Positions 33,590 to 45,301 of a DNA stretch of 64,000 nucleotides are shown here, piece by piece. Numbering within the stretch: position 1 is the stretch's first letter; every line of letters starts with the position of its first letter. The translations under genes were made by a program, and so were the position numbers. The notes below the pieces were generated by a model that saw only the letters and a list, made by a program, of their open reading frames with translations, did no database searches and was not told where the DNA came from. This DNA is from Telopea speciosissima (lineage: Eukaryota > Streptophyta > Magnoliopsida > Proteales > Proteaceae), in the NCBI RefSeq assembly GCF_018873765.1, contig NC_057926.1, positions 49,219,043 to 49,283,042 of the forward strand, in the 5' to 3' direction.

Positions 33590-36225
33590 ATTTCATGTGT
33601 CACCCGTGTTGGATCAGTCAGAATTAAAATTGATCACAGCTGATAATTATCCAAAAAAAAAAAAAAAAAAAAAAAAACCATATCACAGCTGATTCAGAAT
33701 TCTTCAATCTGATTCTCGATTTTAACATCATGTTTATGGGTGTTTGTCGGATTATTTTTAATTAAGCCTCGGATTTCATTGAATCTTTCTTCTTTATTTT
33801 GACAATAGATAGATTAGAGAGAGAGAGAGAGAGATGCTCACCGTGGAAGAGATGAGGGAGATCGAGCTCGAGCTCACTTCGGAGAAGAGTGGAGGACTAC
33901 TCAATTAACTTTCTCACCATTGAGGACGAGATTAGTTTTAGGGTCCAATGGAAAGCTTTATAATTATTATGATTTTTTTGTTTTTTTAAAACAGAATTTT
34001 CTGTCTTAAATTTATCAACGAAACAATCAAAAAATATGAAAGCCAAGAAACTTTAGAGGACGTTCTTTTCTTTTCTTGGCTTCCTAACGTAGCCTAATTG
34101 TTTTTGTTTATTCTATTTTATTTAATTAATTTCTCTTTTAATTAGATTGAGTTAGGCCTTGGCCTATTTGCTTTTGTAGAGATTTGGACTTTTAGATAAT
34201 TTGCAACTCTTTCCCCTATGATGAAATTTCTACAAAGATAAAAAGATCTAATGAGTATTAAAAATTTATTATTTTCTGTTACCTTCAATTGCGATTCCAT
34301 TCTCCAAAGCTGAAAATGTCGAAGAATTCTGAGCTAAGGAATAAGTTTTCTTTTTTATTTACCATTTTACACCTTTGTATTGTAATTAATAATAAGAGGT
34401 AAGGTTCTACCAAAAAAATTAATAAGAGGTAAGGACATCAAACCTGAGCACGAGGGTATTTTCACTCACTTTAAATTTCAAAATTTTAAGGGTTTGGCTA
34501 ATCTTATTGAAACAACTTCGGATCATGGATTAATTAGGCTCAATATGTTTATGGGGCGATGTTCTCTAACCCGGGAGCGTACAGAGGCAGAGCCACATGG
34601 GGTGGGATGAGATTATCGTTCTGATCATTCAGGGGTGGGGTGGTCATCCCCCCCCCCCCCCCAAAAAAAAAAAAAAAAAAATGTGTCTAAGCGCATCCTG
34701 CACCCAGGTGCAAAGGACATTTTTCCGTTCAAAATTTATCAACTCCCCCACATCCAGGCTTGACCCGCTTTTCAGCCCCAAATAGAGTTAGACAAGGACA
34801 CAACAAGAGATGCATGAAGCCATAGAGAAAGTTATTCCATTTTCACTAGTGCTTTAGCACTTCAAAAAATGGTGGGCTTTAACAATTATGGACACATAAA
34901 TTTATTTTAGATAAAAAAAAAACCTTGAAAAGCAACAAGGACTCTATGTACAAATAAATTTTGTATTGCACCGTGACCACCTGAATATGTAGTCGGACTT
35001 GCATATGGCAGGCATGGTACGGTTAATAAACTGTCAATCATTTTCGGGCTTCAATCAAACTAAACTTGCTAATGACATGTTTATCTCTAAACGGGTTGTA
35101 AAAGAGCTATAAATAAGCTTTAAATGGGCTGTAAACATGTTGGGCTGAGTTAACAGGCTCCAAACAAAGTTCTAAGCAGGCTCTAAACGTGTTTTTAACA
35201 TGTCGGACGCCTGTCAGGTAGCACCATTGCACAGGGAACGATAGGATGTTAGTCAAACCTGGAATTGATATCCCTACTATTGATTACATCCATGGGCATC
35301 ACAAGATGTGCGCAATACAAAAAAGGGTATTTGATTGAATTAAAATCTGTGATTCGGTATGTGACTAATTTAGACCATGCCATCTCTAATTAATGGTTAG
35401 AATGGACATTGCATCTGCCCACGTGAGAGAATAGATGTTATATGACATTTGAAAAAATAAGAGACTTATCATAATAATATTTTGAAATTTCATGGGTTTT
35501 TTTATTTCGACCCTTGTTTTAAGGGAAAATGTTTTATACGCATTCAATGTATCTTATGACGTCTCATAATGGGTTTTGGCTTATACTTTTCTCCCTCCTC
35601 CAGTTACCATGTGGGCCCATAAAATTGATATTGTTCCTAAAGTACCATTGATATGGCATGGGGAATGGGAGATTCCCCCTCCCCACAATAGCGGTGTGGG
35701 GAACACCACACATCATCTATATGTGAACAAAAAAATGATTGAATTGAAAGCAGCTCCAACAGAACAGTTTCATTGAATCATCCAACTTGCTTGGTCAGTT
35801 GATCGGTGGCTTTCTAGTTGAGTAGATGCCTCAAGGAAGTCATGGATTCAACTCTCCTACTTCATTTTTGTGCAATAAAAAAGACACCCTTTCCTCATAT
35901 AAAAATCCTCTGCCATACTACTGAAAGTGCGGGGTGGAGTGCACATCTTGCCGCACAGCAGAGGCCATGTGTACTGCCGACCTTTCCTTGATTAAGATTA
36001 GACCCAAAAAAAAAAAAAAAAAAAAAGATCAGAATGATTTGTATTTGCTTAAATAAATAAAACTGTAGTGATTGACTCCCACTTTTATTTTTTTAATAGA
36101 TTGAAAATGTAATGATTAACTCCCACGTTCTTTTTTCTATTTGGTAATAGACTGACTCCCACTGGTTTAAGTTCTTCACAGATAGTCACACACACAATCA
36201 ATCTCTCCCTCTACTGCACAGAGGA
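33590..36225. other. Intergenic with homopolymer runs
   Basis: Poly-A at about 33653-33676, a C16/A19 run at 34649-34681 and poly-A at about 36007-36026. About 35035-35220 carries degenerate 'ggctctaaacgtgt' repeats. A short frame of 25 codons starts at 33834 after a GA run and is not recognised. The F-box promoter lies in the last part. Confidence 0.5.
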
Positions 36226-37368
36226 ATGACAGTAGCCCAAAAGTGGTCAGAGCTTCCAAGGGAATTGTTAGAGAAGATTGTCAAGTGTCTCACTCTCTAT
36301 GCCGATTATATTCGAGTTCGAGCAGTCTGCGTTTCATGGCAATCTGCTCTACCAAAGACACCCAAACACCTACCTAACCAGTTCCCACTTTTAATGCTAC
36401 CCTACAATCCAGAAACTGATACACACTGTAAATTCTACAGCCTTTCTGAGAACAAGTCATATCACCTCGACATTCCTTTTGAGATCCATAGCAAGTTTCT
36501 TTGTGGATCATGTCATGGTTGGCTCGTTACAGTAGATAACACTTCTTCCCTTGCCCTCTTCAATCCTTTCACCAATGCCCACATAGATCTTCCATCTTTA
36601 TCCGAATATGGTTCTCAAGGGTTATTATCTCTACACAAAGTTGTGTTATCATCAAATCCCTCTTCTTCTGATTTCATGGCAATAGCCATATTTAGATATT
36701 GTTCAAGTTTGTTATTCTACAAATGTGGAGACAAGAGATGGACTATAGTGGAAGAACCAGCTGCAGAGATCAAATTTTTATTCAGAGATGTTATATTCTA
36801 CAAGAATCAAATTGTTGCTGTGAGAACAGATGGAGAAGTTGTTATAATGGATATCATTGGTAATCATAGAAATTCTACTCCTGAGATTAAGATTAAGCAG
36901 ATATTGAGACCACCAGATTCAATCACTCTTGATCATAATTTGTATCTGGTAGAGTCTGAAGATGAGTTTTTGATTGTTACTCAGTTGGTAGGTTTGTGGA
37001 GATTGGATGACAACAGTGCTAACCATTATATAACAACTGGGTTTGCTGTTTATAAGCTAAATTGGAGCAAGAACAGCACAGGGGTTATAAATGCAGAGTG
37101 GTCTGAAGTGAAGAGCTTAGGTGACTGGATTTTCTTTCTGGGTTTGGGACCTTCGTCTTATTTCTCGACCAATGATTTCCCTGGGTGTAGAGGGAACTGC
37201 TCATATTTCAGTGATGATCTCTGGAATACTCACTTGGAGAGTGCCGGAGGGGGTAATATTGCTCTGTTCGACATGGAAAATAAAAGGATTAAATCATTGC
37301 CATGCAATCCTCAAGGACTCAATTGGCCGTCTCCCCCTGCAATTTGGGTTACACCCAGTCCCATTTAA
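36226..37368 (+). CDS. F-box protein with DUF295 (KIB/SKIP23-like) domain
   Basis: A single-exon gene of 380 codons. The F-box spans about residues 6-48 (WSELPRELLEKIVKCL, RAVCVSWQSALPKTPKHLP) and would bind a SKP1-like adaptor of an SCF ubiquitin ligase. The DUF295 part follows from about residue 60, with typical motifs: CGSCHGWLVTVD, ALFNPFTNAHIDLPSL, and a late YFSDDLW followed by GGNIALFDME. Substrates of DUF295 F-box proteins are mostly unknown. The length is normal for the family and there is no break. The frame begins at the first ATG after a pyrimidine-rich leader. The truncated relative at 32904 supports a locally duplicating family. Confidence 0.93.
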   Translation: MTVAQKWSELPRELLEKIVKCLTLYADYIRVRAVCVSWQSALPKTPKHLPNQFPLLMLPYNPETDTHCKFYSLSENKSYHLDIPFEIHSKFLCGSCHGWLVTVDNTSSLALFNPFTNAHIDLPSLSEYGSQGLLSLHKVVLSSNPSSSDFMAIAIFRYCSSLLFYKCGDKRWTIVEEPAAEIKFLFRDVIFYKNQIVAVRTDGEVVIMDIIGNHRNSTPEIKIKQILRPPDSITLDHNLYLVESEDEFLIVTQLVGLWRLDDNSANHYITTGFAVYKLNWSKNSTGVINAEWSEVKSLGDWIFFLGLGPSSYFSTNDFPGCRGNCSYFSDDLWNTHLESAGGGNIALFDMENKRIKSLPCNPQGLNWPSPPAIWVTPSPI

Positions 37369-37919
37369 TCTCATCTCATTTTCTCTAAAACTTTTTCTTG
37401 CTACCCAAGATTTTACCCCGTGGCATCTCGATAGTTAAGTGGATGAGTTAATTTGGATTTTGATACCTTTTGTTGTTATTTCCTTTCAAGTAAACATATA
37501 TGTTATCTGATTCATGTTATATTTACTGAAATTAGCTATGCTTGCATCGAATTTTTCTATTTCCGTTTAGGGGTATTTGGATTTGAATTTGAATAATTCA
37601 GGGAAAATTTTATCTGATCCAAATAGATATCCAACTAATAATAAAAATTAAGTAACTAATATTCTTGATGGTTTTTTGAAGATACAACACATTCTTAAAA
37701 AGGAGGAAATGAGAAGCGTGAGACTAAGACAATTGAGTCTTATATATATAACCAAGTAGGTTACAAATAGATTTTACAACCACAAACTTTTGCCCTTCAC
37801 AAAATGATGTGACAATATAATTAAATTTCTAATGGTGTACGTGCTCTTATTGCCCCCCGTGCTGATGCAGACGCTACATGATCAGATAGAGATCTCTTGC
37901 CCATTTATACATATATACT

Positions 37920-38425
37920 ATTTGTCCATTCTGCCTGGAGAAAGAGGCTGGTCACGAGGTTAATCAAGTAGCTGTTCAATTCAAGAATTGAGAAATACTA
38001 ATGATATAGTAGGACTGTCAACATCATCCTCCTGAACACCCGATAGCGTGCAACATGAATGAACCCAATCACTTCACTTATTGAACGAAGTTCTCTTAAA
38101 ATTGGATCAATAAGGTAAGTTTCTCCATTCCAATGTCACCAGGCCTGCAACAATTGATCCATATGAATCAACTGTTAAGATTTAACAGAAAAGTCAAAAG
38201 ACTGATACTTTAATGTCCTGGCAATCTTTTAATATATAAACAACAATCCACACGAACGAAGGAAAAGGGGTGCAATACCTCTACTTAGATAGCTTATAAG
38301 ATCCTCAGCACAGTCCATTTTATAGAAGCTATTCCCCTTGCACCTCCTATATTCTCCAAAACTAATACACCACAGCTGAACATATCCGTTTTGACCGAGA
38401 AGTGAGGACGGCCCATGTAGTTGCA
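37920..38425 (-). pseudogene. Cysteine-rich receptor-like kinase relic
   Basis: On the minus strand, two pieces of the C-terminal kinase lobe can be read. The first (about 38425-38270), after a 'tttctgcag' acceptor, reads HFSVKTDMFSCGVLVLE and, after a frame change near 38340, NSFYKMDCAEDLISY. The second starts at an acceptor at 38144 with AW, a TGA, then HWNGETYLIDPILRE. It continues in shifted frame to a VQEDDVD.PT piece. These correspond to the FSVKTDVFSFGVLVLE, DLLSYAW and CVQE motifs of CRK/DUF26 kinases. Frameshifts and stops make it non-functional, and no ectodomain is nearby. Confidence 0.8.
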
Positions 38426-38429
38426 TACT

Positions 38430-40390
38430 CTGCAGAAATATAGCTAAAAGCCAATCAGTAAGACAATTTTAAGCAACTGAGAGCAGACATCGAGATTCTA
38501 CTACATTGAACTTCCCGTCATTTTCACTATGCCCATTATAGGAAAGGGTGGGGGGCTGGAGGCTTGAGCAAGTAGCCCAACCCAGCCCCTTTTTGCCTCT
38601 TGTGGCAACTGATCTCAGGTTGGCTTCTGTCCTTACCAAGAATACATTTTGCAATGTGCATATCAGGCAATTTCAGAACCCAGTCTTTAAGGCCCTGTGC
38701 AAGGGGAATTAGTTTTTTAGGTTTGCAAAATCCAATTCACTTCCCTTTAATTCCCCTTGCAACCAAATGGATCTTAAGGAAAGTTGCACAGTGTGTGTGT
38801 GTGTGTTCATGTCAGGCATTTCATATTGTTTGTAAAGTGAAATGCCTGATAACCAGGACATCCCTATGCAATTATGCTGTGACACAACCCAAGAAAACTT
38901 GGAGCCTAAAATCAAAATCCAGACCTTAAATACCCAGCTTACCTCCCAAGGCTGTGCTTGGATTGCATGATGTGGCTTTGGGGTAGATTCCAAATCAATG
39001 AATCCATGGGAGAGGGGAATCCAAGAGCCTCACCTTGATATGAAATGAATGATGTCATTTGCTTTTGTAATGCAGCCAGCCATTCCTAATCCTACATTGG
39101 GCATCAACAAATCAATTGACTGCAGCAAAGGCCCAGGTCTAGGCTATTTTCCTGGCAAGAGGGGCTGAGAAGCTTGCTGGTTTGTATGTTCCAGAAGCCT
39201 GTGATGGAGAAAAGAAGGGACTGCTGCCTAAGAAAGAAAGCAGATTAATAGCAGGGAGAACAGAAGTGCAATCTGCAGAGAAGAGGGAGAGTGAACAGTA
39301 CTGCGAACAATAACATGAACAGTACCATGGACAGCGAAGAAGCAAGAGACGAGAGAGAAAATAAGAAGCCTTCTTGGCTACACAATTCAAATCCATATTC
39401 TATACTCCATTCATACGTAAGCGAGGCGATGCGATCCCAGGTTCAATAACCCTGATTATGATATCTATGTTCCCACAAATAACAAATAACTAAAATTTGA
39501 AGGAGCAGAGGGAGAGGGGAATCACATAAATTCTGAGACCGTTTAAGAACCTATTGGAAGGAATAAAGGACTCTGGGACAGAGGGGTAATTAAATTGAAG
39601 GGAAGGGATTTTCAAGAATTATAGGATGTTCCGGAGTAAAACAGAATAAAACTTATAAGACTGAAAGGTAAATATGGACTTCTGATTTTACTTCCAATTA
39701 AGTGAACTTTGTGTCTTCTTCCACATCTCGATTGCACTAGTCACTCGGTAGAACTCTAGACAGAGAAATTGAACTGCAACCTATAAATCCTAATCATAAT
39801 GGTCTGTAACTCAACCAATGGGATCACACGGACTTAATTGGCTGATTCAAACCTGGAATTATCGTTTAGATAGGACTGGAGAGGTTCGACTGGGTCTGGT
39901 TCAACACAATTGCAAAACAGGGCACGTTGGGTAGATTCAACAGTAGGGAGACTAGTAAGAACCAGGAATCAGGGGTTTGGATCGTTTTTGGGTGGGAGAT
40001 CCTTCCCCTCAAGGTGTATTGGACTTAGGCCCAGGAGTTGTATCAACTCCTTCCAACCCACGTAACTCAAGTAGCAAAGAAGAATAGTAATGAACAAACA
40101 AAGAAATAATGAAAAGGAGGAAAGAACAATGAAGAGGAATAGGAGAAAGGGCTGTGGGGAGATCAAACCTGAGATTGAAAGATTAGAAGCAGTACCAGAG
40201 AGATGTATAAGATGGAACAGCACAATGGTGTCCAAAGAGAGCAACCATAACAACCTTTTATTCAAAAAACTCCTATCTCTATAATATTGATGGGTACATG
40301 CATATATAGATAAAGAAACGAAACAAAGACTCCTAATCTGAAAATAGAAACTGTAGCAATTAGGTAACTAAACAACTACCAAATCCCCAT
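38430..40390. other. Intergenic, repeat-derived
   Basis: A partial copy of the 'cctttaattccccttgcaacc' repeat lies at about 38740 and a TG run at 38789-38806. I see no coding frame with a recognisable domain. Confidence 0.4.
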
Positions 40391-40393
40391 GCG

Positions 40394-40566
40394 TATGCAA
40401 CGAATTTAGCTCGTCTCCAGGGAGCCCAGCACACCCAGGGTGCTGCCAGCCATTGAGCTGTGCTGCACACATCCCTAGGTGTGCACCGAGATGTGTGCGG
40501 CACAGCTCAGCCGCTGGATGCCCCCTGGCAGCACCCTGGACGCAAGCCTCCCTGGAGACGATCCTG
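40394..40566. repeat. Hairpin element, GC-rich
   Basis: The arms 'cgtctccagggag' and 'ctccctggagacg' pair, as do 'cagggtgctgccag' / 'ctggcagcaccctg' and 'gagctgtgctgcacaca' / 'tgtgtgcggcacagctc'. The loop is near 40480. The arrangement is like the hairpins at 18690 and 27735, with different arm sequence. Confidence 0.8.
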
Positions 40567-40569
40567 ATC

Positions 40570-42040
40570 CGTATGCAACTCCCCTAATATAAAAATATTG
40601 CAAAATTTATAATATAACCCCAAATCTCCTACGTGTAACTACATCAGGAGGGGTGATTACATGTATTTAAATATCCGAAAATAAAAAATAAAAAAATAAA
40701 TCCTCCTAATATCTAGTTTCCTAAATAAGTATTAGCATAGAAACTACTTTTAGGACTCTTATCTTGCTAAACAACTAGAACCCCCAAAACAGAAACTAAA
40801 CTTAATAGGACTCTACTTAAAACGAAACTTTGACAGCTCAGGAATGGACCCCAAGATCCTTACAACTACTAATATTAGATAATTTTTAAAGTAATCTTTA
40901 ATAGGACCCACCACTAATTAAAATATTTATTTTCATGCACCTCTTCAAACCTCCCACTTTTGAGCTTTATAATTCTGTCTGTACAAATAAAAACCAAAGA
41001 ATTAAAAGCTCATACCACATATTAAAATAGGAACAATTTTTGGACCGATCCTGCAATATTTAACCTTGATTACGAGAGCTTTTGGTATGTGGCAAGCCAA
41101 GGAGCTTCTAATAATGTCTGAGAGAGTTCCTGTATGAGAGTAACTATTATCATGTTGGAGAGTAATTACACATATACTGGAACAGATGAGGAACATCAAA
41201 GAAAACTCTACCTCCCAATTTTGATCATTTAACAAGTTGTAAAAGGTAGAACAGATACCAAACTAGAGTCTACAGTCAACACTAAGAACTCAATAGCATA
41301 ACCTGCAATTAAAAAACTAAATCAAAACAATCACTCAGAAAAGAGTTCAAAACAACACCAGGATAACATAACTCTGAATCATCTAAGGACTAAGATAACA
41401 AAGGACCAATCCGGGAATAAAGAATTAACAAGTAACAAATAGAGGTTTATTCACATGCAAATTGCAAGTCAATCCCAGAGTACACATCAATTTCAATGCA
41501 AAAAAATTTTCATCTCTAATTTAATGAGGCTGAAAAATCAATTTAACAAGGCTGAGAAATCTCAATTGAAATGACTCAATATATCCAAAAGCAATGGTTC
41601 ACTAATTCGAATTTCAACTTAATAAATTTTGACAACACTCTAGGGGTGGATTCTTTCCTGCATTATTACACAACCAGGTTATAAACCAGAACTAAAAATG
41701 GCTACTAGAGCATAACCAAGCTAATCCTGATATGATGGATTGACTACAGTTTCTGGCAACAAAAGAATATATAGTCAACCATAAGAATATATTTCTGGAA
41801 CCCAAAAGGCTAAAACTCCATGTTAGTATGAGAAAAAAACATATTATAGATATGAGAACCTCAGATATTGTGGGAAATTAGACAGGGAATATACTGTTAA
41901 GAATACTGTGTTAAAGTTGCGGATTATTAGTGTTTATTAGTTATGGTTGCTGTTTATCACTTCTTGTCTACGATTTGGGTACTTTAGTCTTTATATGTTA
42001 CTGTTTAAGGTTTATGCGAGGGTGTACATAAATCAAGGTG
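40570..42040. other. Intergenic, AT-rich, no gene seen
   Basis: Simple A-rich stretches and short chance frames only. Confidence 0.4.
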
Positions 42041-42047
42041 CGGCAAC

Positions 42048-42765
42048 CTAGGAGAGTTGCGGCGGCACCGCAAGAGAGACCGGCGGAAAGGCTGGTGACC
42101 TGCGGGATAGCAGCGGAGGCGAGAGACAGCACCGGCTGAAGGGGCCAGTGGAAGAGGCACAGCGACCTGTTGGATCATGGAGGTGGCGAGTGGAGGCACC
42201 GCCGGCAACAAGAGGGTCAACGGAAGAGGCACAGCGACCTGCTGGGTCGCTGCGGTGGCAAGCGGAGGCAGCATCAGTGGCAAGAGGCACGTCGATGGTC
42301 GCGGCGGCAGCGAGCAGTGGCAGTGACGTGCGGTGGGTCGCAGCGGACACAAGGGCGACCAAGGGGTCACAGCAGCAGTAGCGAGAGGTGACCAGGGGTC
42401 GTGTCAAAGTGGCAGCGGCAGCTGAAGCGCCAGCAGCGGGAAAAGGCTGGCGGACAAAGACGGCAGAGGCAACGGTGGTGGGAATGCACGGTGAGGAGGC
42501 ACGATGTAGTGAGAAACTCAAGAGTGCATGGTGGAGGTTTTGTCTACCATGCGAAAAACGGAAAAGATTTTCTAAAGTTTTGGGCTCTGATTCCAAGTTC
42601 AGAATCAGAGTTGAGGATAATGTGACTTGTCACTAATGACAGAAGTCCTCTTAATTTATAATGTAGTTACAACCCAAAAGGGGTAAAAAGGGAAAATAAA
42701 GTAAAACCCTAATGTAACCTAATGTAAGGTGCTAATATTCTAATCCCACGATTCCCAACAGATAC
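42048..42765 (-). repeat. Retrotransposon LTR and leader relic, minus strand
   Basis: On the minus strand, an LTR-like block begins 'tgttgggaatcgtgg' (about 42750) and ends near 42610. It is followed by 'ttggaatcagagccc', one base from the copia primer-binding phrase 'tggtatcagagc'. Downstream is a GC-rich, low-complexity region with a 182-codon frame (42048-42596) rich in Ala, Ser, Pro and Leu. That frame shows no gag motif and has open frames on both strands, which is typical of GC-rich repeats. I see no pol. Confidence 0.5.
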
Positions 42766-43084
42766 TGACAGGGCTAATATCCTTGACTTTCCAACTAATG
42801 ACTTCCCTATTTTGAGACAGTTGAGCTCGTTGACTAGGGGAGAGAAAAATTGCCATAGGGAGGAAAAAAGTGAAAATAGGACCTCAGATATATAATCTGA
42901 TATCAATGAATATAGGAAGGGAAAGACAGCAAAAATATAGAAAAAAAAAAACAGGGGGAAGAAACCTTACCAAGTGGGGAAGAGATAGAAAAGCTAACAT
43001 CCAAACCAGGCCATTATAACAACTTTGGCAACAGACAACAAATCCAATATTATCCCTTAACCCTTTTTCGGGGGAGGGGTCATT

Positions 43085-43255
43085 TTAGCAAAGAGCAACC
43101 CAGTGCACGAGGCTCCCGCTACTGCAGTGTCTGGGAGGGGCAAATGTATGCAGCCTTACCTCCTGCTTTGCAGAAGAGGCTGTTTCCAAGTTTTGAACTC
43201 GCAACCAACAGGTTGCCATAGCACAACTTAACCTTTGCGCCAAGGCTCGCCCACT
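43085..43255 (-). mobile_element. Au-type SINE, 13-bp target duplication
   Basis: The element lies between exact copies of 'gggaggggtcatt' (43072-43084 and 43256-43268). On the minus strand it starts 'gtgggcgagccttggcgcaa' and contains a box-B-like 'ggttgcgagttcaaaac'. It continues with 'ggaaacagcctctt' and 'gtaaggctgcatac' and ends 'agcctcgtgcactgggttgc'. These are the marks of the Au SINE family of flowering plants. It is full length. Confidence 0.9.
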
Positions 43256-43508
43256 GGGAGGGGTCATTACGTATTTATAAAAACTTCTAAAACATCCTAG
43301 TCGACTCTAATAAGAGACCCCCACAACTGCCTAAAGACCACTAATTTTAATACTAAAAATTATCACTTATCACCTCCCTCACACACACAAAAACAAAAAG
43401 ACCTTTCTAACCCTTTGTTACAACAAAACTTCTCACATAAAGGAACAGATCTGGACCATACATAGGGCATACAAAGATGCTCCTGCATCAAACCATTAGT
43501 TTTATTTT

Positions 43509-45156
43509 GAGTAAATTACTCTGACCTCCCCTGCGTTTCTGACAATTACTCAGTCCTCTCCCACTTTTCAAACTTGGCTTCACTTAGCCCCAGTCCGTTA
43601 GTATTTTAACGCTAGTTAACAGATAAATTTGAAAAACCTATGAAACTTGACAATTATACCTTCTTCTTCTTCCTCCTGCAAACCCATCCACGCAGGCCAC
43701 AAACCCCACTCTCCTCCACCTGCTCCCGCCCCTCTGCAACCCCATCCACGCAGGCCGCAACCCCTACTCTCCTCCACCTGCTCCCACCCCTCTGCAACCC
43801 CATCCACACCGGCCCTAGAATCAAGTTCCAAAACCCTAGAATCGATCAATCCAGAATGGCTGGAAACAGATCAGATTTTGGAAAGGTGGGCACAGTAGTA
43901 CCAGCAGCAGTATTTCCTACAGCTCACTCCGTTGGGTGCGTTTACTATTTCAGCTAGTGTTCTTAACCCCAAGAACAGAACTCGACCTGAATTTCAGATC
44001 CATCTGATCATTGGATTTGTCTTATGTAATTTCTCCTTAATCTGAACTTTGTTTCTCTGAGAAAATATTCTGTTTGGTACTGTTTTGATTCTTCAATTAC
44101 AGTATTAATTCTCCCCCCCCAAAAAAAAAAAAAAAAAAAAGGAAACTGGGTGATCACCAAAATGTAAGAATAATTGAAGCAAATGTATAAGAGAGATGAA
44201 TTTACAAACTTATGCACTTTAAAATGGATCAATGATTCAACAAATTTAGTCTGAAGTTACAGAAATACAGGTCAGTGGCCCAAACAGCTGCATTATCTGC
44301 TCTCTTTCTGCATCTATCTGCAAGATTTGACAAAATATTAACCATTGCTGGATTTTTTTTTCCCGTAATAAAATTATGTTCACTGGTTACTTTTGGAACT
44401 CAGCAATATAGATCCGCCAATTACTTTGATTCTTAATGCACACACAGGTAGATTTTAATCATACATTTGCTGATTAGAATCTGTAAATCTTTCTATGCAT
44501 TGTGGTATACTGTGTTCAGGTATTTATCGTCTGGAAATTCCTAGTTGACGACTGAAATCGTCTTTGCTAACGCAGATTGTAGAAGCCAGAGCTACGTGGA
44601 TGCAGGAGTTGCAGAACCGGACAAAGCCAGAACCAAACTGGTCTGGAAGAGGTACGTCTTATAGAAGAGACACCACTAATTCACTGCATGAAGACCGTCA
44701 ACCTGCATCACCTAACACTTTCTCTGAAAATCAACCAGTCAACAGATGCACGGGGGAAATAGTTAACGCACCCAATGGCAGGAACTGTAGGAAATACTGC
44801 TGCTGGTACTATTGTGCCCACATTTTCCAAAATCTGATCTGTTTCCGGCCATTCTGGATTGATCGATTCTAGGGTTTTTGAACTTGATTCTAGGGCCTGC
44901 GTGGATGGGGTTGCAGAGGGTTGGGAGCAGGTGGGTTTGCAGGAAGAAGAAGAAAGGGAAAGGGTGTGTTGATGTTGGTCCTTTATAAGTAAGGGCATTT
45001 TGGTCACGGTAGGTTTTTTACTAACACCGTTAACGGACTGGAGCTAAGTGAAACCAAGTTTGAAACGTAGGGGAGGTTTAAGTAATTGTCAGAAACACGG
45101 GAGGGGAGGTTTGCTGAATTGTCAGAAAGGTCAGGGGAGGTCAGAGTAATTTACTC
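43509..45156. mobile_element. Mutator-like element, ~400-bp inverted repeats, 9-bp target duplication
   Basis: The ends are inverted copies ('gagtaaattactctgacctc' and its complement). They are flanked by exact 'ttttatttt' duplications (43500-43508 and 45157-45165). The inverted repeats extend to about 43955 and from about 44756. The left arm contains two tandem 58-bp units (about 43681-43797) where the right has one. The interior (about 43960-44755) has no transposase. It includes what looks like a captured host exon. Structure and duplication length indicate a non-autonomous Mutator element of the Pack-MULE kind. Confidence 0.85.
44579..44770 (+). pseudogene. Possible captured exon inside the Mutator element
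   Basis: After an acceptor-like 'ctaacgcag' the frame reads IVEARATWMQELQNRTKPE, then NWSGRGTSYRRDT and SENQPVN. It has ordinary protein composition and stays open until it enters the right inverted repeat at about 44756 and stops at 44870. I do not recognise the parent gene. Such segments are typical cargo of Pack-MULEs. A chance frame is less likely, given the splice-site position and the balanced composition. Confidence 0.4.
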
Positions 45157-45301
45157 TTTTATTTTCATTTTGGAAATCTGTAATCATTACAATTTTCCAT
45201 TCAACATTTCATAGAATACACACAACTGCCTTTATATATTAACCATCATCACTAACAAATGCAAACATTTCGATACTCTTACGATAGTGCAGTATATACA
45301 G

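Noticed and set aside
42048-42596. 182-codon minus-strand frame, with open frames also on the other strand
   Set aside because: GC-rich low-complexity DNA opens several frames at once. No gag motif is visible, so I describe it only as part of a retrotransposon leader.
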